Source: a virus. Taken from it: a DNA stretch of 60,000 bases. Both the position numbers and the translations under genes were made by a program. Shown here piece by piece: positions 38,544 to 46,015 of this stretch (position 1 is its first letter; each line of letters opens with the position of its first letter). Location of the stretch: the IMG/VR virus record IMGVR_UViG_3300033141_001695, positions 1 through 60,000 of that record, one strand, 5' to 3'. The notes under the pieces are model-generated. The model saw only the letters and a list, made by a program, of their open reading frames with translations, was not told the origin of the DNA and searched no databases.

Positions 38544-41362
38544 CAAACTGCCCTCTCCGGCATATTCGCCAAATCCGTCGGATCAATCAACCTGTCATGC
38601 TCGACAAATGTCAGACACAGTGCATCTGCCCTGTCCGGTGATCGTTTAAGTGCCTCTTTCATAACATCTTTTTTCATAACTTCGATCTTGCCATTAACGA
38701 CCTCGTAAGTCGGTGTTGCAAGCTCTTCGAGAAGTATTTCATCCGGGGGTAACATCGCATCATCTGTCCGCAACCATTCACGAACCGACCACCACATCTG
38801 GTCCCGCAGAATCTTGAACTCGCCTATCTCAATTTCAAATGTAGGGCTCTTTGCAACCTTAATCGGATAGACATTGTTACAACCATTCCGTACCATCTGC
38901 GGTGCCGTTCCAGATCCCACGCCTGTTGCATCCACATTGCACTCGATTACGTCCCGCTTTTTCATCTCTACGGCTGCTCTATCGCCCGTAACAAGCGGAT
39001 CAACACCATCCCAGGTCAAAAACCGTTCAACATAATTGCCGTATCGGAAACAGGTGCAGTTCGCATCAGTACCGAACTCTGCAACGTCTTGGCCCATAAT
39101 TGCAGATGTGCCTTGTGGCGGAACTTCTCCATGCTCTGCTACATACACATCCCATCTTGATCGGGCTGCTGAAATCCAGGCTGTTGATATGAGTTGATTG
39201 CTCCCCTTGGCTGGATACCTGCCAAGAACCATATAGCTGAAAGAAGGTTCCATGATCTTGTAATATCCAGCTTCCAACATCGGATATTCTTTTCCTGCGT
39301 GACTTTTCGCAACCGCACCAGCCAAAAAGTCCGGCAATTCAAAACATTCATTATCCGATGTTTCATCATCAGCTAACGGTCGACACCATTCATTAATCCT
39401 GCGAACAGTCGTATCGCGGGTAACAGCGCCGGGAACAACATCATCACCGGTGATTACGTTGGGATGTCCAAATGCCGACAAATAGACGACATTGGCCTGG
39501 CCGTCTCTGATCTTCCGGTACGCTTCCCCGATCTGTGCCTTGGGATTGAACATGATTAACATTCTGACATGACCACCAGACATGCAACCGTCCGAACCTT
39601 TATAAACTTCGTCAGGAACCGCATCGCCTTCGTCAAAAATAAACAGCATGTTAGGAGCGTGTTTTCCACTGTTATGTTCAACTAAATTTGTCAAATATGT
39701 GTTATTTTTCGGAACATGAACCCTAACAGTAGGTTTTTTGCTTAACAATTTAATAGATTTGATCTTATCCCAACAAAAACCATTATGTTTGCTCTTTCTC
39801 CATACGGCATAAGATCGCCTATTCTTAGCATAAATTACACATTCAGATAGAGCATCTTCTTTGCCATAGATTCCTATTAAGTCAGCAAACTTAATAATAT
39901 CTGCTGCACGGCAAATTGTGAGAAACCAGTAATATGCAGATTTTTTTATTCCTTTATGCATCCAAGTTTTTTTGCACGTTGACACCTTTGAGGATATTCC
40001 AAATTTAAAGAGAAGTCGCTGAATGTCTCTGACAAGACCTTCGCTTTTACTGGTGTACCCTATTTCTGCTTTTTTATACGCACCACAATTACACATACAA
40101 GCATGGCCATCCGTAGAAAAAAGCCGGCTTAAAAATAAGGCTATACAGTTTTGATTTGACTGATTAATTTTCCCAGGAACGCACTTTGTGGCGCTGTCTT
40201 TACCAAGTAAACCGTGATCCCTGAGTAAATTCAAAACCACATTGCTTCCTTTTAACCCTGAACCGTCTCCATTTACTTTCCAGCTATACTCAGCAAGGTT
40301 GTGCTCTATGACTCTCGCCCCTAAAACTGAAACAGCCCCCTTAAACTCAGATAGTTGCTTATTGTTTTCTTGAATAAACAAAACTCTTTTACAGTTATTT
40401 ATACAACCATCTCCAATAAGATACGCCATAACTTTAATCTCGTTGGAGTCTAATTCCAGAGAACCAAAATTAAAAGATGTATCTTCTGGAACGAGGATGG
40501 CATCTCCAACTTGAATATCTTCTACTTTTACCCACTTTTCATCCTGAACAAGATAACGCCTTCCATATTTTTTTTTACTTTGTTTAATCTTCCCAACATA
40601 AAAAGGATGTTGCCCTGTCCGATTAATTACTGCTCCATTTGATAAGGTAATTTTATAAACCGGTTGTATGCCATTATCGGAAAACTCTGCCGTAGCTGGT
40701 TCTTTTATAAATTCAGGGTTCACACTAATAACATCGGCAGTTTTTCCAATTAAGCTTTTATACGAAACCAATTCGCCTGTAGTTAATTCAAACAGATCGT
40801 CTGCATCTGCACAAAATTTGCTCTCTCTTTCGTGCGATGTGCCGGATGTAGGGATAGTTACGCCTTTGATGAAACTGACTTCCTCTTCATCCTCCATATC
40901 ATCCATCATGGTCTGGGAGCTTAATGGGGGTGTTGAGGAAATACTGAGACGGGTAATGTAATCGTTTGTGAACATCCGCTTGTTTTTTCTGACCACATTG
41001 CCCATTTCACCCCAGAGCAGGGTTTCCAAGTTGTCAATCGGCGGGGCTGCGGCTGTAAAAACTTTTGCTTGCGGAAATGCTTTATAGAACCAAGTTGCAA
41101 TTCGGGCGGCTGAATGGGTTTTTCCTGTTCCCGTAGCTGAGACAGCAATGGTAATCGGATAATCCCGGACCGACTCCATCAGGATTTTGACTTCATCCGT
41201 ATAAGTTTCTCCCAGGACATTCTCACCAAATCCTATGGGGTCGGCCTGATAGTCCGTGTATCCACGTTTCGACTTGAGGTAGTCAATCGCTTCAGGGGAT
41301 AAATTATCCCTTACAGCATCAGCTAAAATACCCATTTTGTCAGGATTTAGGCTTATCATCAT
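38543..41362 (-). CDS. terL: Terminase large subunit with in-frame intein
   Basis: The 939-residue precursor should splice to 558 residues. ATPase: 'TIAVSATGTGKTHSAARIAT' (Walker A, ~76-82) and after the intein 'NMLFIFDEGDAVPDEVYKGS' (Walker B). Nuclease (RuvC-like): 'IMGQDVAEFGTDANCTCFRY', 'ECNVDATGVGSGTAPQMVRN' and 'PDRADALCLTF'. The motor packages DNA into the prohead through the portal. The intein interrupts the host protein between 'ERESKF' and 'SGKHAPN', just before Walker B. Without splicing the ATPase would not form. The start overlaps the small subunit end by 23 bases. Confidence 0.95.
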   Translation of the reverse strand: MMISLNPDKMGILADAVRDNLSPEAIDYLKSKRGYTDYQADPIGFGENVLGETYTDEVKILMESVRDYPITIAVSATGTGKTHSAARIATWFYKAFPQAKVFTAAAPPIDNLETLLWGEMGNVVRKNKRMFTNDYITRLSISSTPPLSSQTMMDDMEDEEEVSFIKGVTIPTSGTSHERESKFCADADDLFELTTGELVSYKSLIGKTADVISVNPEFIKEPATAEFSDNGIQPVYKITLSNGAVINRTGQHPFYVGKIKQSKKKYGRRYLVQDEKWVKVEDIQVGDAILVPEDTSFNFGSLELDSNEIKVMAYLIGDGCINNCKRVLFIQENNKQLSEFKGAVSVLGARVIEHNLAEYSWKVNGDGSGLKGSNVVLNLLRDHGLLGKDSATKCVPGKINQSNQNCIALFLSRLFSTDGHACMCNCGAYKKAEIGYTSKSEGLVRDIQRLLFKFGISSKVSTCKKTWMHKGIKKSAYYWFLTICRAADIIKFADLIGIYGKEDALSECVIYAKNRRSYAVWRKSKHNGFCWDKIKSIKLLSKKPTVRVHVPKNNTYLTNLVEHNSGKHAPNMLFIFDEGDAVPDEVYKGSDGCMSGGHVRMLIMFNPKAQIGEAYRKIRDGQANVVYLSAFGHPNVITGDDVVPGAVTRDTTVRRINEWCRPLADDETSDNECFELPDFLAGAVAKSHAGKEYPMLEAGYYKIMEPSFSYMVLGRYPAKGSNQLISTAWISAARSRWDVYVAEHGEVPPQGTSAIMGQDVAEFGTDANCTCFRYGNYVERFLTWDGVDPLVTGDRAAVEMKKRDVIECNVDATGVGSGTAPQMVRNGCNNVYPIKVAKSPTFEIEIGEFKILRDQMWWSVREWLRTDDAMLPPDEILLEELATPTYEVVNGKIEVMKKDVMKEALKRSPDRADALCLTFVEHDRLIDPTDLANMPERAV
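39671..40813 (-). mobile_element. Intein with LAGLIDADG homing endonuclease in terL
   Basis: The 381-residue insert spans residues 184-564. It starts with Cys184 (CADADDLFELTTGELVSYKS), has the block-B motif TGQH (TGQHPFYV), and ends 'YLTNLVEHN', with the terminal His-Asn and Ser565 as +1 nucleophile. All residues for class-1 splicing are present. Two LAGLIDADG blocks are visible: 'VMAYLIGDGCI' and 'LFLSRLFSTDGHA'. Removing it leaves a continuous terminase sequence. It is AT-richer than the flanking exteins. Confidence 0.95.
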
Positions 41363-41786
41363 CTATTAATAAGGTCTTAAAGGTTTCGACTCCTGATTTA
41401 CCGGCAATCTTTTCAATTGCATCCATAATTTGCATAAGGCCTGGTATGTCAATCTCTGTCTTATTTTCTCTTTTTATTTTGTCGGTGAAATCAGCCTCAG
41501 ATTTTCCTAACAATTCTGAGGCTTTAAGCCTATCTTTCGGGTCAAGTTCTTCGTCTCTCAAAAAATCAGTCCAAAACCTTTGCCTTTCTTCTCGGGTGGC
41601 AATGAGTTTGTCACTACGTTCCTTTTCCCTTTCTGCAATAGCAGAGGCAATATTAGTATTCTTTAGTAGCTTATCGGTATTTGTGGCAGCATATTTCTGG
41701 TTATAACCAGCCTTGATTGCCGCCTCTGTAGCGTTTCCATCATAGCAATCTACAAATCTCTGTTGCTTTATCGTTAATTTTGCCAC
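41340..41786 (-). CDS. terS: Terminase small subunit
   Basis: The 148-residue protein has the Terminase_2 start 'LTIKQQRFVDCYDGNATEAA', 'IKAGYNQKYAATNTDKLLKN' (HTH) followed by a helical oligomerisation part ('REERQRFWTDFLRDEELDPK', 'DRLKASELLGKSEADF'). It recognises the packaging site and hands DNA to the large subunit. GTG 41784-41786 is chosen because GGAAGG lies 6 bases upstream; another GTG at 41790-41792 is too close. Confidence 0.88.
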   Translation of the reverse strand: MAKLTIKQQRFVDCYDGNATEAAIKAGYNQKYAATNTDKLLKNTNIASAIAEREKERSDKLIATREERQRFWTDFLRDEELDPKDRLKASELLGKSEADFTDKIKRENKTEIDIPGLMQIMDAIEKIAGKSGVETFKTLLIDDDKPKS

Positions 41787-41929
41787 CCACACACCTTCCG
41801 CAACCGTTCCAAGGTTTCCCGTTTCTCAGCATTCCGCTTCCGCTCACGCATAATCCATATAATTAATCCAATTACTGGAGCAACTGACATTGCGGCAACT
41901 ATAAATCTTTGATCAATCATCATGTCCAT
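41774..41929 (-). CDS. 51-residue single-pass membrane protein in the lysis region
   Basis: This short frame runs from ATG 41927-41929 to TAA 41774-41776. It has one hydrophobic segment (FIVAAMSVAPVIGLIIWIM) followed by a basic/coiled tail (RERKRNAEKRETLERLRKVC). It overlaps the coiled-coil gene upstream and the terminase small subunit start downstream. The size, membrane helix and charged tail fit an inner-membrane lysis accessory such as an i-spanin or antiholin-like protein, but no outer-membrane partner is seen. Confidence 0.6.
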   Translation of the reverse strand: MDMMIDQRFIVAAMSVAPVIGLIIWIMRERKRNAEKRETLERLRKVCGWQN

Positions 41930-42236
41930 TTTCAAGCTTCTTCACCCTCTCGACAACCGCATATAACCGTTCACTATGTCTCGATAATGCTGTGCAATTT
42001 TTAAGTAATTTCGTTTCAACCTTATCGATTTCTTTTTTGGTTGCATATATCGTTGGCAATTCTTTCTGGCAGACAAGGTATTCTCTGTCAACTCTATCTA
42101 TTCTCTTATTTAATTTTTCAACTTCTTTCTTAATATCTGATAATTTTGCATCCAGCCAATTTCGTGCAAAATATCCAGCAACGCCAAGAATTGTAGCTTG
42201 TTGAGCAGATTGCAAAAATACCTCTGGTATATCCAT
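41913..42236 (-). CDS. Membrane-anchored coiled-coil protein (lysis region)
   Basis: The 107-residue protein has an N-terminal amphipathic/hydrophobic stretch ('ATILGVAGYFARNWLDAKLS') and then a long heptad region ('IKKEVEKLNKRIDRVDREYL', 'KVETKLLKNC', 'LYAVVERVKKLENG'). It lies between the 3TM holin-like gene and the 51-residue membrane gene. A lysis-control role is likely from position only. Confidence 0.65.
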   Translation of the reverse strand: MDIPEVFLQSAQQATILGVAGYFARNWLDAKLSDIKKEVEKLNKRIDRVDREYLVCQKELPTIYATKKEIDKVETKLLKNCTALSRHSERLYAVVERVKKLENGHDD

Positions 42237-42778
42237 TATTTTTTCAACACCCCGACAACCTTTTCACCACTCCTATCCAAGATACGTCCACCGGTGTCCC
42301 AGCTTGGAGCGTGACTTCCCGCTATTTCCTTGTTCCTTGTTTCTTTTTTCAAGCCGAACAATTGAGTCCCGACATAGCCACCGAAAAAAAAGAAAGCCAC
42401 AGCTATGACAATATTATTCAGCGTCACAGCCACGGCTATGACATGTAAAGCCCAGGCGGAATCGAATCGATATATTATTGCCGAAGCAATTAGAAGAAAC
42501 AGATAAGTCTCTATGATCATCACAGCAAGCTTGCGCCGTGTAATACTTCGGACTGTGTTCTCCGATCCGGTTTTTTCCATCAACTCAATATGTAGTTTCG
42601 TCAGGTCTCTGAACGAATCAATCCGAGCCTGAAGGCTTTCGGCCCTTTCCTCTTGCGTGTAGAAAGCCCTGTCAAACCCCGCAATGATACCGTCTGTTCC
42701 TTTTTCGACGACATCGAGTGCAGTATCAAGGGCTTTCGGAGCAGAAAGAATTGATTTAATGGTTGAAAAAATTGCCAT
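42236..42778 (-). CDS. Holin-like protein (3TM family)
   Basis: The 180-residue protein has a soluble N-terminal helix region and then hydrophobic segments 'LAVMIIETYLFLLIASAIIY', 'ALHVIAVAVTLNNIVIAVAF' and 'FFFGGYVGTQLFG', as in the GTA-type 3TM holins. Holins form membrane lesions that release endolysin. It follows the GH108 endolysin gene directly. ATG 42778 is preferred to TTG 42784. Confidence 0.78.
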   Translation of the reverse strand: MAIFSTIKSILSAPKALDTALDVVEKGTDGIIAGFDRAFYTQEERAESLQARIDSFRDLTKLHIELMEKTGSENTVRSITRRKLAVMIIETYLFLLIASAIIYRFDSAWALHVIAVAVTLNNIVIAVAFFFFGGYVGTQLFGLKKETRNKEIAGSHAPSWDTGGRILDRSGEKVVGVLKK

Positions 42779-42780
42779 AT

Positions 42781-43350
42781 TCAAATAGTTAGATCATTTT
42801 TTGTAACTCTGTTTAGACTACGGACCCTGTTGAGCCAACCTGGTAAAAATTTTCGTAAGTTTTTGTTATAGTTGCAGATATTCAGATATTGCCAAATTCG
42901 TTCCAAAAAAAATTGTCTAAGCAACAGATCGCAGGAAACCATTATAGCTGCGGCATGGGTTTTGGGGCCCATAATGCCATCAACAACGATGCAAAATTCC
43001 ATCTGCACCAAGGCGAGTTGTAAAATTTTGACCGCCCGCGATTTCCCCATGTTGACCGCCGTGTCCATTAGGACCACGGATAAGCCGTCGGGTAAACGCG
43101 ACAATTCCAAAGCATTCCAAAATCGGTCGGTATAAATCCGAACCGCATCGTCTTCGGTCAACGAAAAAATATCATCGAAATCCACATCCCCATCACGGTC
43201 AATATCCGCCAATTCAGGTGCCAGAGATTTCAAAAATCGAAAGCTGATGCCATATTTGGTCGCACCGCCTGGGTCTTTGGGATCATCGATAAATCCACCT
43301 TCCCATTTCAGAACAAAATCAAGTGCTTTTTTCAAGCTCTTTAAACTCAT
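42781..43350 (-). CDS. GH108 endolysin with EF-hand-like loop
   Basis: The 189-residue protein starts with the GH108 signature 'VLKWEGGFIDDPKDPGGATK' (catalytic Glu17), then 'YGIS'. A 'DIDRDGDVDFDD' loop (49-60) has Asp spacing like a dockerin/EF-hand calcium site. The C-terminal half is the peptidoglycan-binding type ('SVVLMDTAVNMGKSRAVKIL', 'VDGIMGPKTHAAAI'). It cleaves the murein glycan strand at lysis. AGGAGAATATTT precedes ATG 43350. First gene of the late operon. Confidence 0.92.
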   Translation of the reverse strand: MSLKSLKKALDFVLKWEGGFIDDPKDPGGATKYGISFRFLKSLAPELADIDRDGDVDFDDIFSLTEDDAVRIYTDRFWNALELSRLPDGLSVVLMDTAVNMGKSRAVKILQLALVQMEFCIVVDGIMGPKTHAAAIMVSCDLLLRQFFLERIWQYLNICNYNKNLRKFLPGWLNRVRSLNRVTKNDLTI

Positions 43351-43368
43351 AAATATTCTCCTGCTATT

Positions 43369-43397
43369 TTTATAATCTAAAAAACGCTCGAAAACAA
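43369..43397 (-). promoter_or_regulatory. Probable leftward late promoter
   Basis: On the minus strand TTGTTT (43392-43397), 17 bases, then TATAAA (43369-43374), about 20 bases upstream of the endolysin start. The -35 box is weak, so an activator or phage-specific factor may help. It would head the ~35-kb late operon. Confidence 0.45.
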
Positions 43398-43517
43398 CAC
43401 TTTTTTCATTATTTAGATTCTTTTTTTTGTATTTCCGATTTCCAAAGCTGTAATTTCACTATGATTGTTTAATTATCTCACTAACTTATAAATAATTCAT
43501 TTTGTGAATAATTTTTC

Positions 43518-43545
43518 TTGACATGAATTATTAATAGTGTATGAT
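43518..43545 (+). promoter_or_regulatory. Rightward sigma70 promoter for the small-gene operon
   Basis: TTGACA (43518-43523), 16 bases, TATGAT (43540-43545). AATAATTCA (near 43490) and TGAATTATT (43524-43532) form an inverted repeat that straddles the -35 region and could be an operator. It diverges from the late promoter and drives the five to six small genes up to the terminator at 45033. Confidence 0.7.
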
Positions 43546-43587
43546 GAAATCAAACAGTGAGGGAATTAACAACAATAAGGAGGCGGG

Positions 43588-43878
43588 ATGAAAAAGCAAA
43601 TAATGAAACGAGCATGGGAAATCAGAAAAGAAGCCGCAGAAAAGTTATGGAAGGAAAGCAATGTGGATAACAAAATAATCGCAAATATTATCGGAACTGC
43701 AAAAAATGGATGTAACGGAATATTAATAAGCGCCCCAATTGACGGATATCCGGAAGTTGTTAGAGTTATGTGGGAAGACGGCTCATGGGCACCCGGATTT
43801 ATAGACTATGAAGCTTTTGAAATTTGGGCATGCCCTGAATTTAACACATACGTGGATAGCGTTGAGCTTATCAGTTAA
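43588..43878 (+). CDS. Hypothetical protein, first gene of small operon
   Basis: The 96-residue protein follows AAGGAGGCGGG with ATG 43588. N-terminal Lys/Arg-rich helix ('MKKQIMKRAWEIRKEAAEKL'), then a small beta part ('GILISAPIDGYPEVVRVMWE'). The 'KRAWEI+KEAA' head appears on many small phage proteins of unknown function. It diverges from the late promoter, so it may be expressed early or in the lysogen. Confidence 0.7.
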   Translation: MKKQIMKRAWEIRKEAAEKLWKESNVDNKIIANIIGTAKNGCNGILISAPIDGYPEVVRVMWEDGSWAPGFIDYEAFEIWACPEFNTYVDSVELIS

Positions 43879-43885
43879 CCCAATC

Positions 43886-43901
43886 GCCCCGGCAACGGGG
43901 C
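43886..43901 (+). repeat. GCAA-tetraloop hairpin, copy 1
   Basis: GCCCCG-GCAA-CGGGGC, a perfect 6-bp stem closed by a GNRA tetraloop, 21 bases ahead of the ATG at 43923. The same element precedes the next two genes. Confidence 0.8.
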
Positions 43902-43922
43902 TTAGAGCAAAAGGAGGAAATC

Positions 43923-44135
43923 ATGACAAAAACGAGCATAAAAAATTACGAAGAAATTGACTATCAGGACGCTGAAAATGACATGATAACTTTTGACTAT
44001 GCCGGCCATACATTCACGCTCAACCCAGACGACATACACCAAGTTTCAGCCGACGATGATGGAAGTGTAGTTTTTGACCCTCGCACCATCCTGGATGTAG
44101 ACGAAGACAATCAGATTCTTTTTATTGAAAAATGA
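43923..44135 (+). CDS. Hypothetical acidic protein
   Basis: A 70-residue, strongly acidic protein ('YEEIDYQDAENDMITFDYAG', 'VVFDPRTILDVDEDNQILFI'). AAAGGAGG precedes the ATG, and the GCAA hairpin stands directly upstream. Acidic small phage proteins can act as DNA mimics or inhibitors, but nothing specific is seen. Confidence 0.68.
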   Translation: MTKTSIKNYEEIDYQDAENDMITFDYAGHTFTLNPDDIHQVSADDDGSVVFDPRTILDVDEDNQILFIEK

Positions 44136-44180
44136 CTATACAAGAACTTTTATTAAAATCCTTATTGATAATAACTAACC

Positions 44181-44196
44181 GCCCCGGCAACGGGGC
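44181..44196 (+). repeat. GCAA-tetraloop hairpin, copy 2
   Basis: An identical 16-base GCCCCG-GCAA-CGGGGC element, 23 bases ahead of ATG 44220. Confidence 0.8.
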
Positions 44197-44219
44197 TTAA
44201 TTGAAAAGAAGATCGAAAT

Positions 44220-44357
44220 ATGAATTCAAAAAAATACTATGCTGAAATAGAATGGATTCTTGATTCAGACAGATTTTCCAGGCCAATCGGAAAGCAAAAT
44301 CGACTTAAAAAGATAAGTCGCTTAAGAAAAGCAAGAAGATTACGAAGAAATATCTAA
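44220..44357 (+). CDS. 45-residue basic protein
   Basis: A short frame from ATG 44220 to TAA 44355-44357. Acidic head (MNSKKYYAEIEWILDSDRFS) and a strongly basic tail (LKKISRLRKARRLRRNI), suited to nucleic-acid binding. AAGAAGA precedes it weakly and the second GCAA hairpin is upstream. Unknown function. Confidence 0.55.
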   Translation: MNSKKYYAEIEWILDSDRFSRPIGKQNRLKKISRLRKARRLRRNI

Positions 44358-44366
44358 ACACAACCC

Positions 44367-44382
44367 GCCCCGGCAACGGTGC
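44367..44382 (+). repeat. GCAA-tetraloop hairpin, copy 3 (one mismatch)
   Basis: GCCCCG-GCAA-CGGTGC, the same element with one changed base in the right arm, 17 bases ahead of ATG 44400. Confidence 0.75.
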
Positions 44383-44399
44383 TAAAAGGGGGTTAGGTC

Positions 44400-44558
44400 A
44401 TGGAAAAAAGAATAGAGCAAGCAATCAAAAACGCAACACCCTTCACCGGATCAAATGAATCTTGGGTTTTCTATCATGGTAACAAGGCGGAAGAAAAAAA
44501 ACAAAAATATATAAACGAATGCAACGCAAGACTTGAAAAATTAAAAAAGAAATTATAA
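44400..44558 (+). CDS. 52-residue hypothetical protein
   Basis: A short frame from ATG 44400 (AAAGGGGG upstream) to TAA 44556-44558. It reads MEKRIEQAIKNATPFTGSNE, then 'WVFYHGNKAEEKKQKYINEC', and ends in a Lys-rich helix. The third GCAA hairpin precedes it. No family recognised. Confidence 0.55.
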   Translation: MEKRIEQAIKNATPFTGSNESWVFYHGNKAEEKKQKYINECNARLEKLKKKL

Positions 44559-44605
44559 CCCCAACCTGTCATAGGCACGGCTCAAACTGCCTGAAAGGAA
44601 GTTTC

Positions 44606-44812
44606 TTGAACCGATTCAAAGACCTGCACACAACTCAACAGATAGCCGAGCAGACCGGGCTTACATCTGAGCGGATATGCCAGCTGTATAAAGAGTTGGA
44701 AGGCCACAGACTGGCTCAAAAGATGGGACGCTTCACGGTGTATCATATTGACGCTGTGGACTATATTAATAACAGGCCGGAAAAAAGGGGGAGAAGGAAA
44801 AATGAAAACTGA
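44606..44812 (+). CDS. MerR/excisionase-like HTH protein
   Basis: The 68-residue protein is a winged-helix HTH_17 type: 'TTQQIAEQTGLTSERICQLY', then 'KMGRFTVYHIDAVDYI'. Such small proteins act as excisionases (Xis) or regulators. TTG 44606 is the start, with AAGGAAG upstream; no ATG fits. With the integrase broken elsewhere, an excision role may no longer matter. Confidence 0.7.
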   Translation: MNRFKDLHTTQQIAEQTGLTSERICQLYKELEGHRLAQKMGRFTVYHIDAVDYINNRPEKRGRRKNEN

Positions 44813-45011
44813 AGCAGTGACGTATAAACAGTGGGACAGCTACGCAAAAAAAATTGAAAGGAAAAATCTAAAAGAAAGTGGCGAATCCCTTACGTTTTCC
44901 AGCATCGCGCAGAAAGCGAGTAACTACATTGTAGAAAGCCAACCAGATAACAAGATAATCATCGCAAAAAAGGGCTGGCGCGAGGCAATGAAGAGGAAGG
45001 AACAGATATAA
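44802..45011 (+). CDS. Hypothetical protein, last gene of small operon
   Basis: The 69-residue protein starts at ATG 44802 behind GGAGAAGG, overlapping the HTH gene end by 11 bases. It has a Lys/Ser-rich body ('SYAKKIERKNLKESGESLTF') and ends 'KKGWREAMKRKEQI'. A terminator follows 22 bases later. Function unknown. Confidence 0.65.
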   Translation: MKTEAVTYKQWDSYAKKIERKNLKESGESLTFSSIAQKASNYIVESQPDNKIIIAKKGWREAMKRKEQI

Positions 45012-45032
45012 TAAACAGATCAAATATTAACC

Positions 45033-45063
45033 AAGGCCCCGATGCAAACCGGGGCCTTTTTTT
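45033..45063 (+). terminator. Intrinsic terminator of the small plus operon
   Basis: AAGGCCCCG/CGGGGCCTT (9-bp stem), loop ATGCAAAC, then seven T. It lies between the convergent end of the plus operon (45011) and the end of the minus-strand Rha gene (45068). Confidence 0.88.
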
Positions 45064-45067
45064 GTTA

Positions 45068-45820
45068 CTAAAAATCGGTTAAGATTCCGTACAGCACCAT
45101 GAACGTATCTTCAAAGTAGTGACTTTGTGTCTCTAACGGGTTCGATGGTGAAACATCGTTCTGCCCATACTCAAGGCCGGATTCGGTGAGTGCCTTGAAC
45201 TTTTTCACACCCTTGCTCTTGGAAGGCCGTTCTTTTTTTTCCATGTATCCACTTGATATCATCAACTGATTAAAAGCACGCACACCAATCTTGCATTGAT
45301 TCTTTTTCAAAAGCTCAGTAGCGGAAAAGGTGACACGGACGTTTTCGATGTATTCTGGAAGGGCATTGGTGGGCAATTTATAGCCTTCATAATGCTTATG
45401 AACCAATCCAAGATATGAAACGTCACTTATTTTCAAGGCATCTTTAACAAGGCTCAATCCTTTAAGGCCAAGTTCAAATTGATCTTTAGCAAGTGATGAT
45501 AAACCCGATGCTTGTTTTTCCGATTCAAGAGCATCCAATCTACGAATTATTTTAGCTCGAAGTGAAATAGAATAACCGGAAACCAAAGTTAAAATATCAT
45601 TCTTTTGGAGAGAATAACACTGATATGTTCTGTTTTTAGAGTCATTGTAGACCTCCCCAAAGTTGGGGAGATTGTTTTCTCCATATAATTCAACCAACAT
45701 TTGTCTGGTGTCTCTAAAAACATGATCATGCCGTTTGCCGGTAAGCTTGGCAATTTCAACCGTGGACATTCTGAAATCTTGACTCTTTGAAATAAAGCTG
45801 GTAGGTAATTGTTCAGTCAT
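45068..45820 (-). CDS. Rha-family phage regulatory protein
   Basis: The 250-residue protein has an N-terminal Rha domain: 'STVEIAKLTGKRHDHVFRDT', 'RTYQCYSLQKNDILTLVSGY' and 'SLRAKIIRRLDALE'. The C-terminal part ('LKKNQCKIGVRAFNQLMISS' and 'GLEYGQ') resembles the tail domain often attached to Rha/antirepressor proteins. Rha proteins interfere with phage growth or repressor action. It ends the leftward early operon at the terminator. Another Rha-type domain is encoded at 49951-51024. Confidence 0.85.
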   Translation of the reverse strand: MTEQLPTSFISKSQDFRMSTVEIAKLTGKRHDHVFRDTRQMLVELYGENNLPNFGEVYNDSKNRTYQCYSLQKNDILTLVSGYSISLRAKIIRRLDALESEKQASGLSSLAKDQFELGLKGLSLVKDALKISDVSYLGLVHKHYEGYKLPTNALPEYIENVRVTFSATELLKKNQCKIGVRAFNQLMISSGYMEKKERPSKSKGVKKFKALTESGLEYGQNDVSPSNPLETQSHYFEDTFMVLYGILTDF

Positions 45821-45856
45821 GTGGATAATTCCTTTTCAATTATTTATTGTGATTAG

Positions 45857-45888
45857 AACCCGGCTGAAGCCCAATACTTCACCGGGTT
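45857..45888 (-). other. Hairpin in the 195-base gap before the Rha gene
   Basis: AACCCGG plus TGAAG pair with CTTCA and CCGGGTT (one bulged G), a strong stem in a stretch (45821-46015) without a gene. The rest of the gap is AT-rich and shows no reading frame I can support. The hairpin belongs to a family of CCCGG-type intergenic hairpins in this early region. Confidence 0.55.
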
Positions 45889-46015
45889 TGTTGTTTCAAT
45901 ATATCGAAAACCTAACAGAGTTGCAATAAGTTTAATTCTTTTCTGGAATTCAGGCAGTCAAAAATCCTCAGCCCAAATTTGTGACACCATATCCATCACG
46001 ATATTGTTTTTTTGT

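Noticed and set aside
45068-45820. Rha gene as the missing DGR reverse transcriptase or accessory
   Set aside because: It has Rha motifs and no YxDD or RT blocks; no other protein in the window has them.
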